17,413 nucleotides of DNA from DATHVR01 sp035461175 (GTDB lineage Bacteria > Actinomycetota > Acidimicrobiia > Spongiisociales > ZC4RG35), in assembly GCA_035461175.1 (NCBI GenBank), contig DATHVR010000187.1:1-17413 (forward strand). The letters run 5' to 3'. The first letter of the stretch is position 1. Each line of letters begins with the position of its first letter. The notes beneath the pieces were generated by a model. That model searched no databases and had not been told where the DNA came from. It saw only the letters and a list, made by a program, of their open reading frames with translations. Positions 1-7,300 of this stretch are shown here, one piece after another. A program made the translations under genes and the position numbers.

Positions 1-15
1 CCCAACCGAAAACGA

Positions 16-63
16 TTTTCGCGACAGACTTGCGCGCCATAGCGCGCAATTCTGTCGCGAAAA
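16..63. repeat. Long intergenic palindrome, copy 1
   Basis: A near-perfect inverted repeat. The left arm starts TTTTCGCGACAGA and the right arm ends TCTGTCGCGAAAA. After one C/T mismatch the arms continue as TTGCGCGC and GCGCGCAA around a CATA loop, giving 21 pairs in 22 positions. The T-run is on the 5' side and pairs with the A-run, so this is not a standard intrinsic terminator, which would end in an unpaired T-run. A related element with the same 12-base CTGTCGCGAAAA arm lies at 9439-9505, so it looks like a dispersed repeat. It may be a REP-like or miniature mobile element or a protein-binding site; its role is unknown. Confidence 0.8.
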
Positions 64-146
64 GCCTCGGGAAAGCCCCTATCGGAATGGAATGGGGGCA
101 TAGTTCGCTGCCGGCCGTCGGGTGGCGGGGCTTCTTTCCACAACCC

Positions 147-214
147 TGAACTTGTACTAGAACCTTAAACCGATGGGCTTTACGTAGACCTGAACCTTGT
201 GTAAAGGTTCAGGT
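147..214 (+). promoter_or_regulatory. ftsZ upstream region: GAACCTT motif cluster and hairpin
   Basis: The stretch before ftsZ repeats a short motif: CTGAACTTG at 147, TAGAACCTTA at 158 and CTGAACCTT at 190, then the inverse AAGGTTCAG at 204. The last two form a perfect 11-bp inverted repeat (ACCTGAACCTT and AAGGTTCAGGT, 5-base loop, 188-214) that ends 28 bases before the ftsZ start. It could be an operator for a dimeric regulator, or an mRNA hairpin above the ribosome binding site. I could not settle on a convincing -35/-10 pair. The symmetry is seen directly; the regulatory role is inferred. Confidence 0.5.
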
Positions 215-242
215 TACTTCGAATTTCGATCTGGAGGTTGGC

Positions 243-1319
243 ATGAATACTCGAGCCGGAAACACCGGGAGTTACCTGGCCGTGATCAAGGTGGTCGGCG
301 TGGGCGGTGGGGGCGTCAACGCCGTCAACCGCATGGTCGAGGCCGGGGTGAGGGGGGTCGAGTTCATCGCCCTCAACACCGACGCCCAGGCGCTGCTCAT
401 GTCGGATGCCGACGTCAAACTCGACCTGGGACGGGACATAACCCGGGGGCTGGGGGCGGGCGCCAACCCCGACGTGGGCCGGACCGCAGCCGAAGCTCAC
501 CGCGACGAGCTAGAAGAGGTCCTCAAGGGTTCCGACATGGTCTTCATCACCGCCGGCGAGGGAGGCGGGACCGGCACCGGGGGCGCGCCGATCGTGGCCG
601 AGGTGGCCCGCAACCTGGGGGCGTTGACGGTGGGAGTCGTCACCCGGCCGTTCGGATTCGAAGGACGGCGACGGGCGGTGCACGCCGAGGAGGGCATCCA
701 GTCACTCCGTGACTCGGTCGACACCCTGATCGTCATCCCCAACGATCGGCTCCTCGACGTCGGCGACCCCGACGCTCCCATCACCGAGACCTTCCGGCTC
801 GCCGATGAGGTGCTGATGAACGGTGTGGCCGGTATCACCGACCTGATCACCACCCCCGGGCTGATCAACGTCGACTTCGCCGACGTCAAGACCGTGATGG
901 CCGAGGCAGGAAGCGCCGTGATGGGCATCGGCCGGGCCTCGGGCGAGAACCGGGCCTCCCAGGCCGCCCAGCGCGCCATCTCGAGCCCGATGCTGGAGTC
1001 GTCGATGGACGGGGCACGCGGGGTGTTGCTCTCGATCGCCGGTCCCTCCACCATGACCCTCCACGAAGCCACCGCCGCCGCCCAGGTGGTGTCGGATCAC
1101 GCCGACAGTGAGGCCGAGATCATCTTCGGTGCCCTCATCGACGACGACCTCGGCGAGGAGATCAAGGTCACCGTGATCGCCGCCGGATTCGACAAGGGCA
1201 AGAGCCGCCGCTCCGCCCTGAGCAGGGACCGTTCCGACACCCGCCGCCCCGACACGGGCCCGCGTCCGTCCACCGGCGACGACGACGACCTGGAGATTCC
1301 CTCGTTCGTCCAGGGATGA
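243..1319 (+). CDS. ftsZ: Cell division protein FtsZ
   Basis: This is the tubulin-like GTPase that forms the cytoplasmic Z ring and recruits the septum machinery. The 358 residues carry the N-terminal nucleotide-binding GGGGVNAVNRM, the tubulin signature GGGTGTG at 107-113, and the T7 catalytic loop NVDFAD at 209-214. The globular part ends near residue 319. A short linker of about 27 residues leads to the C-terminal peptide DDDLEIPSFVQG, the expected docking site for SepF, which is encoded three genes downstream. The ATG has a GGAGG ribosome site at 233-237. The stop codon overlaps the pgeF start in an ATGA, indicating translational coupling. The order ftsZ, pgeF, yggS, sepF, yggT, divIVA matches mycobacteria. 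The linker is short for an actinobacterial FtsZ; otherwise the protein looks ordinary. Confidence 0.98.
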   Translation: MNTRAGNTGSYLAVIKVVGVGGGGVNAVNRMVEAGVRGVEFIALNTDAQALLMSDADVKLDLGRDITRGLGAGANPDVGRTAAEAHRDELEEVLKGSDMVFITAGEGGGTGTGGAPIVAEVARNLGALTVGVVTRPFGFEGRRRAVHAEEGIQSLRDSVDTLIVIPNDRLLDVGDPDAPITETFRLADEVLMNGVAGITDLITTPGLINVDFADVKTVMAEAGSAVMGIGRASGENRASQAAQRAISSPMLESSMDGARGVLLSIAGPSTMTLHEATAAAQVVSDHADSEAEIIFGALIDDDLGEEIKVTVIAAGFDKGKSRRSALSRDRSDTRRPDTGPRPSTGDDDDLEIPSFVQG

Positions 1320-1930
1320 GCGAAGCCGCGGTCGGGATCGCCTTCACCGACCCCGACGACGGCGACATGCGCGGTGATGTCCCGGCTCGAGGCGCCGTGG
1401 CCGAACGCCTGGGGATCTCTCCGGACTGGGCCACCCTCACCCAGGTCCACGGAGGCAGGGCGCTCCAGGTGGAACGTCCCGGCCCGGCCGGGGAGGCGGA
1501 CGGGTTGGTGACCACCCGGCCCGGAGTGCCGCTGGTCGTGTTCACCGCTGACTGTCTCGGAGTGGTGCTGGGCGGCTCAGACGGGGTCGGGGTGGCACAT
1601 GCCGGGTGGCGGGGTTTGGCCGCCGGTGTCCTCCAGGCGACGATCGAGCTGATGGACCGGGTAGACGCACCGCCCCGCACCGCCGCCATCGGACCGGCCA
1701 TCGGTCCGTGCTGTTTCGAGGTGGGCGAGGAGGTGGCCGAACTCTTCCCCGACCACGTCTCCACCACCACCTGGGGGACCATTTCGGTCGACCTGGCCGG
1801 CGCCGCCGCCGAGATCCTTGCCGGCCTCGAGGTCAGCGTCGACCCCCTCTGCACTGCCTGCGGAGGCGGGTTCAGCCACCGGGCGACGGGAACCTCGTCG
1901 CGTCAGGCAGCGCTGGGATGGCTGCGATGA
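1316..1930 (+). CDS. pgeF: PgeF/YfiH-family (LACC1-like) protein
   Basis: A member of the multicopper-oxidase-like YfiH/YlmD/LACC1 family, annotated variously as polyphenol oxidase, purine nucleoside phosphorylase or peptidoglycan editing factor. The family zinc ligands are visible: H45 in QVHGG, C80 in TADC and H95 in HAGWRG. The typical IGPAIGPCCFEVG and C-terminal CTAC...SRQA segments follow. At 204 residues it is shorter than the usual 230-260, mainly because the N-terminal region before QVHG is reduced to about 42 residues. The start is set by the ATGA overlap with ftsZ, and it ends in another ATGA overlap with the PLP protein gene. The position just after ftsZ is conserved in actinobacteria. 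The family is certain; the physiological reaction here is not. Confidence 0.92.
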   Translation: MSEAAVGIAFTDPDDGDMRGDVPARGAVAERLGISPDWATLTQVHGGRALQVERPGPAGEADGLVTTRPGVPLVVFTADCLGVVLGGSDGVGVAHAGWRGLAAGVLQATIELMDRVDAPPRTAAIGPAIGPCCFEVGEEVAELFPDHVSTTTWGTISVDLAGAAAEILAGLEVSVDPLCTACGGGFSHRATGTSSRQAALGWLR

Positions 1931-2589
1931 GCCTCGAGGTGGTGCGGGAGCGAGTCGACGCCGCCTGTCGGCGGGCGGGGAGGGATCCGGACGACGTGAC
2001 GTTGCTGGTCGTCAGCAAGGGCCGCCCGGTCGAGGCCGTCTCCCGTCTGTATGCCGCCGGCCAGCGCGACTTCGGTGAGAACCGGGTCGACGAACTGGTC
2101 GAGAAGGCTGACTTGCTCCCCAAGGACATCCGCTGGCATTTCGTCGGCCACCTCCAGTCACGCAAGGCCCGCTCGGTGCGACCGCTGGCCACCTACCTCC
2201 ACTCCCTCGACCGCGACTCGCTGGCCAAGGGATGGCTCAAGGGGGCCGGAGCTCCGCCCCCGTGCTATCTCCAGGTCAACATCGGCCGCGAGCCGCAGAA
2301 GTACGGGCTCGATCCGGAGGCGGCGGTGGAAGCGGCGCTTCGCTTCGATGCGCTCGGGTTGCCGCTGGTGGGGCTGATGGCGATCCTGCCCATCGTGGCC
2401 GAACCGGAGGCGGCCCGGCCCTACTTTCGCGACCTGGCACAAATCGGCGCCGGGGTGGCCGCCCGGGTCCCGTCGGCGGTCGGGCTGTCGATGGGGATGA
2501 CCGACGATTTCGAGGTGGCGGTGGAGGAAGGTGCCACTGTTATCCGCGTGGGACGGGCTATCTTTGAGGGAAGTCACCGCACCATCTGA
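1927..2589 (+). CDS. YggS/PROSC-type pyridoxal phosphate homeostasis protein
   Basis: A single-domain fold-type III PLP-binding protein (YggS/YlmE/PLPHP family) that buffers free pyridoxal phosphate and has no well-established catalytic activity. The cofactor lysine is K31 in LLVVSKGRP. Family motifs follow: FGENRVDELVEK, WHFVGHLQSRKAR, and near the C-terminus GLSMGMTDDFEVAVEEG and IRVGRAIFE, which line the phosphate pocket. It is 220 residues, normal for the family. I chose ATG 1927 because it forms an ATGA overlap with the pgeF stop; an in-frame ATG at 1918 would add three residues. sepF follows after 12 bp. In Gram-positive bacteria this gene (ylmE) sits in the same division cluster. Confidence 0.94.
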   Translation: MSLEVVRERVDAACRRAGRDPDDVTLLVVSKGRPVEAVSRLYAAGQRDFGENRVDELVEKADLLPKDIRWHFVGHLQSRKARSVRPLATYLHSLDRDSLAKGWLKGAGAPPPCYLQVNIGREPQKYGLDPEAAVEAALRFDALGLPLVGLMAILPIVAEPEAARPYFRDLAQIGAGVAARVPSAVGLSMGMTDDFEVAVEEGATVIRVGRAIFEGSHRTI

Positions 2590-2601
2590 TCGAGGATTTC
2601 A

Positions 2602-3144
2602 ATGTCGTCATTGCTCTCCAAGGCGCTCGTCTATCTCGGGCTGGTCGACGAGGACCAGAGCGAATACGAGCCGGAACCGCAGGAATCGCGGGCCCGTGCC
2701 CCGCGTCCGGAGCCGGTCTATGAGGAGCGTCGCCCCCGCCAGAACGCCCGCATCGAGGGCGTGAGCGCGGTGGAGGGGCGCCGGGTGGAGCCGCCCACCA
2801 CCCGCACCTCATCGCCCGCCGCCAGTCAGCAGACGGTGCGGGCGGTACGCCCGGTAGAGGTCCAGTCCGATGTGCTGGTGGTGGAGGAATTCGGCGACGC
2901 CAAGATCCTCGCCGACCGGGTGCGGGATCGTGTTCCGGTGGTCCTCGACCTGCGCCGCTCCGATCCGGATCTCGTCCGCCGGGTGGTGGACTTCTCCAGC
3001 GGCCTCATCTACGCCCTCGACGGCACCATGCGCAAGGTGGGAGACGGCCTCGTCCTGGTCCTCCCGCCGCGGGTGACGCTGTCGCGGGACGAGAAGCGTC
3101 GCCTGGCCGGCCTCGGGGTCTATCAGGCCGACGACATCGACTGA
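2602..3144 (+). CDS. sepF: Cell division protein SepF
   Basis: SepF anchors FtsZ filaments to the membrane and is the main such tether in actinobacteria, which lack FtsA and ZipA. The 180 residues begin with a short amphipathic helix (MSSLLSKALVYLGL), the expected membrane-binding segment. A charged, probably disordered linker runs from about 15 to 88. The C-terminal SepF/DUF552 domain is at about 92-175, with DFSSGLIYALDG starting at residue 130 and the VGDGLVLVLPP strand after it. The start ATG follows a GAGGA ribosome site at 2592-2596. It is in one operon with ftsZ, consistent with stoichiometric production. The GTG of the YggT gene starts two bases after its stop. Confidence 0.96.
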   Translation: MSSLLSKALVYLGLVDEDQSEYEPEPQESRARAPRPEPVYEERRPRQNARIEGVSAVEGRRVEPPTTRTSSPAASQQTVRAVRPVEVQSDVLVVEEFGDAKILADRVRDRVPVVLDLRRSDPDLVRRVVDFSSGLIYALDGTMRKVGDGLVLVLPPRVTLSRDEKRRLAGLGVYQADDID

Positions 3145-3146
3145 CC

Positions 3147-3398
3147 GTGACCATCCTCTGCACGGCCCTCAGCATCTACTCGTTCGCCGTCCTGATCTGG
3201 GTGATCCTCAGCTGGGTTCGGGTCCCCTCTTCCCATCCGCTGGGTCGGGTGACGGTCTTCCTCGATCGGATCATCTACCCCGTGATCCTTCCCATTCGCC
3301 GGGTGGTCCCGCCGCTGCGCATCGGCGGCGGTGCCCTCGATCTGTCACCGATCGTGCTGCTGATCGGACTGTCCCTGCTTCAGGGCTGGATCTGTTGA
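3147..3398 (+). CDS. YggT family integral membrane protein
   Basis: A small 83-residue membrane protein of the YggT family. It shows two hydrophobic segments, at about 5-25 (ending in the conserved LSWVRVP) and about 62-82. They are joined by the family loop IIYPVILPIRRVVPPLRIGGG and by DLSPIVLLI leading into the second helix. YggT proteins lie beside sepF and divIVA in many Gram-positive and actinobacterial genomes, and are linked to division, osmotic tolerance or cofactor assembly, but the molecular role is not settled. The start is GTG, two bases after the sepF stop, with no room for a separate promoter. It closes the ftsZ operon; a promoter for divIVA lies just after it. Confidence 0.9.
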   Translation: MTILCTALSIYSFAVLIWVILSWVRVPSSHPLGRVTVFLDRIIYPVILPIRRVVPPLRIGGGALDLSPIVLLIGLSLLQGWIC

Positions 3399-3401
3399 TC
3401 C

Positions 3402-3430
3402 TTGGGTACGTTCCCGCGGGTGCGTATCCT
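3402..3430 (+). promoter_or_regulatory. Candidate promoter for divIVA
   Basis: TTGGGT (3402-3407) and TATCCT (3425-3430) are separated by 17 bases and resemble an actinobacterial housekeeping sigma promoter (TTGACA and TANNNT). Initiation near 3437 would give a leader of about 39 bases containing the GGGGAGAA ribosome site at 3463-3470. This would let divIVA be transcribed independently of the ftsZ operon. Assigned by pattern only. Confidence 0.5.
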
Positions 3431-3475
3431 CGACCGATGACTAGCTGCCGGTCCCGCACCTAGGGGAGAAGTTTC

Positions 3476-4369
3476 ATGCCGCTCACGCCCATCGACATCC
3501 AACAGAAGACCTTCGGTCCCGAACTGCGGGGCTACAACATGGACGAGGTGGACGACTTCCTCGACGAAGTCGTCGCCACGTTGAAGGATTACGACCAGCG
3601 GGTGCGCGACGCCCAGGATCGGATCCGGGCACTCGAGGCCGAGATCGCCACCCGGGGTGAGGACGAGACTGCCATCTCCCGGGCGCTGGTGGCGGCCCAG
3701 AAGCAGGCCGACACCATGCTGTCGGAAGCTCGGGAAGAGGCCGAGGCGATCCGCAACGAGGCCCACGGCGAGTCCGACCGGCTCCGCTCCGAGCGCGACG
3801 CCGAGCGCCAGTCGTTGACTCAGGACATCGCCCGCATGCGCGCCACCGTCGCCGACCTGAAGCGGCGCGTGGTCGAACTCGCCGCCTCGGCCGAGAACGA
3901 TCTCGACGCCATGGACGTCGCCGCCGCCGAGGCGTCGAGCGGGATCGCCGTCACGGACCAGATCGAGATGACCGTCGACGTCGCCGAGGACGCCGAGGTG
4001 GATTCCGAGATGCCCGCCGCCATCGAGGAAATCGAAGAGGTCGAAGAGATCGAGGTAGTCGAGGAGTTCGAGGAATCGGATGCTCCCCCCGCCGACGATC
4101 TCTACGAAGACGAGGCCGTCCTCCTCGATGATGAGGACTCCGACGAGGATGCTCCCTACGCCGACGACGTCGACGACGAGACCTGGGCCGAGGTCGAGGG
4201 CTCATACGAGGACGGCGACGCGGACCACGACGGGCCCGATGAGGGCAAGGACATCGGGGAGCTCGCCGACGAACTGGCCGGCGAGGCCAGTGCCCGGTCC
4301 GGCCAGCACCTCTCGGACGAGGCCGGGGGTCGAGCCGGGCGGCGTCCCTGGGAGCGCGGCTCGGTCTGA
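3476..4369 (+). CDS. divIVA: DivIVA/Wag31 polar growth and septum-site protein
   Basis: DivIVA proteins bind negatively curved membrane and organise polar growth and septum placement in actinobacteria (Wag31 in mycobacteria). The N-terminal membrane-binding domain is clear: MPLTPIDIQQKTFG, then RGYNMDEVDDFLDEVV. Heptad-rich coiled coil follows to about residue 140. The remaining half is unusual: from about 163 to 269 nearly half the residues are Asp or Glu (I count 49 of 107), with one Lys and no Arg. A short basic end (GGRAGRRPWERG) closes the protein. The length of 297 is slightly above mycobacterial Wag31. The ATG has a strong GGGGAGAA site. It is convergent with ileS, 16 bp away. Confidence 0.95.
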   Translation: MPLTPIDIQQKTFGPELRGYNMDEVDDFLDEVVATLKDYDQRVRDAQDRIRALEAEIATRGEDETAISRALVAAQKQADTMLSEAREEAEAIRNEAHGESDRLRSERDAERQSLTQDIARMRATVADLKRRVVELAASAENDLDAMDVAAAEASSGIAVTDQIEMTVDVAEDAEVDSEMPAAIEEIEEVEEIEVVEEFEESDAPPADDLYEDEAVLLDDEDSDEDAPYADDVDDETWAEVEGSYEDGDADHDGPDEGKDIGELADELAGEASARSGQHLSDEAGGRAGRRPWERGSV

Positions 4370-4388
4370 GCCGGGCCCTCGGGGCTCA
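4367..4388. terminator. Hairpin spanning the divIVA and ileS stop codons
   Basis: TGAGCC (4367-4372) and GGCTCA (4383-4388) form a 6-bp stem around a GC-rich loop. The stem contains the stop codons of both convergent genes. There is no T-run, so this is a weak candidate for a bidirectional transcript end; the symmetry could arise by chance at this GC content. Confidence 0.3.
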
Positions 4389-7300
4389 CACCTTTTCGAT
4401 GGCCAGGCTCAGGCCGGCGCCTTCGACGTCGGCCGCCTCCCCGTCCGCGGTCTGGCTCCGCTCAAATCCTTCGGCCAGGGTCTCGGCGGCGATGTAATCG
4501 GAATGTCGCTCGATGGCGGACGCCAGCATCTCGTCGTCGGTGGCCCAGCGCAGCCGAATCCGGTCGGACACGTCCAGCCCCGCCCCCCGCCGTGTCTGCT
4601 GGATGCGGCTGACCACGTCCCGGGCCAGTCCCTCCGCCACCAGGTCGTCGTCGAGGCGGGTGTCGAGAGCCACGGCCAGCTCACCGTCGGTCTCGACCAC
4701 GGTGCCGCCCCGGGGGGTGCGGGTGACGATCACGTCCTCGGCGCCGATCGAGAATCCGGCCACCTGGACGCTCTCGCCGGAGAGGAGCCGGGAGATCTCG
4801 TCGCGGCCGAGAGCGGCGATGCCTGCGGCGCACGCCTTCATGTCACTTCCCAGCCGGGGCCCGAGGCGGCGGAAGTCGGCTTTGGCAGACAGGTCGACCA
4901 GGTCGGCGTCGTCGGTGGAGGTCTCCACCCGGCGCACGTTCAGCTCTTCAGCGATGAGGTCGGAGTGGGCGGTCACCGCCCCGGCCACGACCGGGTCGTG
5001 GCTCATCACCGTCAGGGTGGCGAGCGGTTGGCGCACCCGCAGCTCGTGACGCTTGCGGAGGGCGTGGCCGGCCGAGACGACCCGACGCACCACGGCGATG
5101 TCGGTCTCCAGCTCCCGGTCGATCAGATCCGGGTCGGCGAAGGGGAAGGCAGTCAGGTGGACCGAGTCCGGCCCCTCAGCCCCGGCCGAGACGACCAGGT
5201 CCTGATGGAGCCTCTCGGTGACGAAGGGGAGCACCGGGGCCAGCACCTTGACGAAGGTGGTGAGCACCTCGTAGAGGGTGGCGAAGGCAGCCAGCTTGTC
5301 GGCGTCGTTCTCGCCCCGCGCCGCCCAGAAGCGCCGGCGCGACCGGCGGATGTACCAGTTGGTCAGGTCGTCGATGAACCCGAGGGTGGGGGAGATGACG
5401 TTGTAGAGGTGGTAGTCCTCCATCTGGCGGTTGACGGTGTCGATCAGGCTCTGCAGGACCGACAGGATCCAGCGATCGATCTCGGGCCGGTCCTGGGGGG
5501 CAGGGGCGGCGGCCAGGTCCGTCAGGGTGAGGTCGTCGGCGGCGGCGTAGGTCGTGAAGAACGAATGGGTGTTCCAGAGCGGGAGGAGCACGGTCCGCAC
5601 TACCTGGCGGACTCCCGCTTCGGAGAATCGGATCGCCTCGGCCCGCAGCAGGGGGGAGTCGAGCAGGTAGGCGCGAACGGCGTCGGCGCCGTAGGTATCG
5701 AAGAGGATGCGAGGATCGGGGTAATTCTTGAGGCGCTTGGACATGGGCCGGCCGTCCTCGGCCAGGATCCATCCCGACACCACGCAATTGCGGAAGGCGG
5801 GAGCATCGAAGAGGGCGGCGGCCAGCACATGCAGGGTGTAGAACCATCCCCGGGTCTGGTCGAGGCCCTCGGAGATGAACTGGGCGGGGAAGGCAGCCTC
5901 GAAGCGCTCGGCGTTCTCGAACGGGTAGTGGAGCTGGGCATAGGGCATGGAACCGGCGTCGAACCACACGTCGAGGACCTCGGGCACCCGCCGCATCGTC
6001 TCGCCACACTCCGAGCAGGGCCAGGTGATGTCGTCGACGACGTGCTTATGGATGTCGTCGGGCCGCCGGCCCGAGCGCTCCTCCAGTTCGTCCAGCGACC
6101 CGATACACTCCTGGTGGCCCTGGGGGCACTCCCATACCGGGATGCACGAGCCCCAGAAGCGGTTGCGGCTGATGGCCCAGTCCCGGGCGCCCTCCAACCA
6201 GTTGCCGAAGCGCCTCTCCCCGATGGCGGCAGGGACCCAGCGGATCTCCTCGTTCAGGTCCACGATCCGGTCCCGGAACCGGGTCACTTCTACGAACCAG
6301 GAGGGGATTGCCTTGTAGATGAGGGGCGTGCCGGTGCGGTCACAGAATGGGTAGGAGTGGCGGATCGTTCCCTCGTCGATGAGGAGGCCCTGCTCCCGGA
6401 GCAGACCCACGAGGGCGGCGTCGGCCGCCTTGACGTTCATCCCCGCCACCTCGGGCACCTCGTCGGTGAAGTTGCCCTCGGCGTCGATCGGGTCGACCAG
6501 GACGCGCAGTCCGGCTTCGGCGAAGGCGAAGTAGTCGGCCTCGCCGTAGGCGGGAGCCATGTGGACCAGTCCGGTGCCGTCCTCGGTGGTGACGTCGGCG
6601 GAGGGGATGACGACGAAGGCACCCTCCTCGCGCCGGCTTTCGAAATGCTCGAAGGGGGGCCGGTAGGTCGTGCCGAGCAGTTCGGCACCGGAGGCGCGTC
6701 CGTCCACCTCGAGGTCTTCGCCCAGCACTGCCCGGGCCCGCTCCTCGGCCAGCCACAACCGCCGTCCGTCCCGGCTGACTCGTACGTAGGCGACGTCGGG
6801 TGCCACCGCCACCCCGAGGTTGCCGGGAAGTGTCCAGGGGGTGGTGGTCCAGATCAGCAGCTCGTCGCCGGCCTCGGCCGCTCCCTGGCCCTCCAGCACC
6901 TCGAAGGCCACCGTGATGGAGGGGTCCTCGACGTCCCGGTAGTCCTGGTTGGCCTCGAAGTTGGAGAGTGGAGTGGCGGCGCCCCACGAGTAGGGAACCA
7001 CCTTCATGTCCCGATAGACCAGCCCCTTGTCCCACAGCCGCCGGAACACCCACCACACCGACTCCATGAAGGTGAGGTCCATCGTCTTGTAGTCGTTCTC
7101 CATGTCGACCCAGCGCCCCAGACGGCGGACGATGTAGTTCCACTCCTCGGCGGTGTCCTCGACCAGGGCACGGCAGGCCTGGTTGAACCGGTCCACCCCG
7201 TAGGCCACGACCTCGGAAGGGGTGCTGAGGCCCAGCTGTTTTTGGACCTCCATCTCGACGGGCAGCCCGTGGGTATCCCATCCGAACCGGCGTTCGACCC

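Noticed and set aside
16..63. Intrinsic terminator of the gene upstream of the window
   Set aside because: The stem is strong, but the T-run is on the 5' side and base-paired; there is no unpaired T-run after the stem on either strand.
1..242. Tail of an upstream coding gene such as ftsQ
   Set aside because: None of the three plus-strand frames shows protein-like or GC3-biased sequence before its stop; the region is AT-richer and full of dyads.
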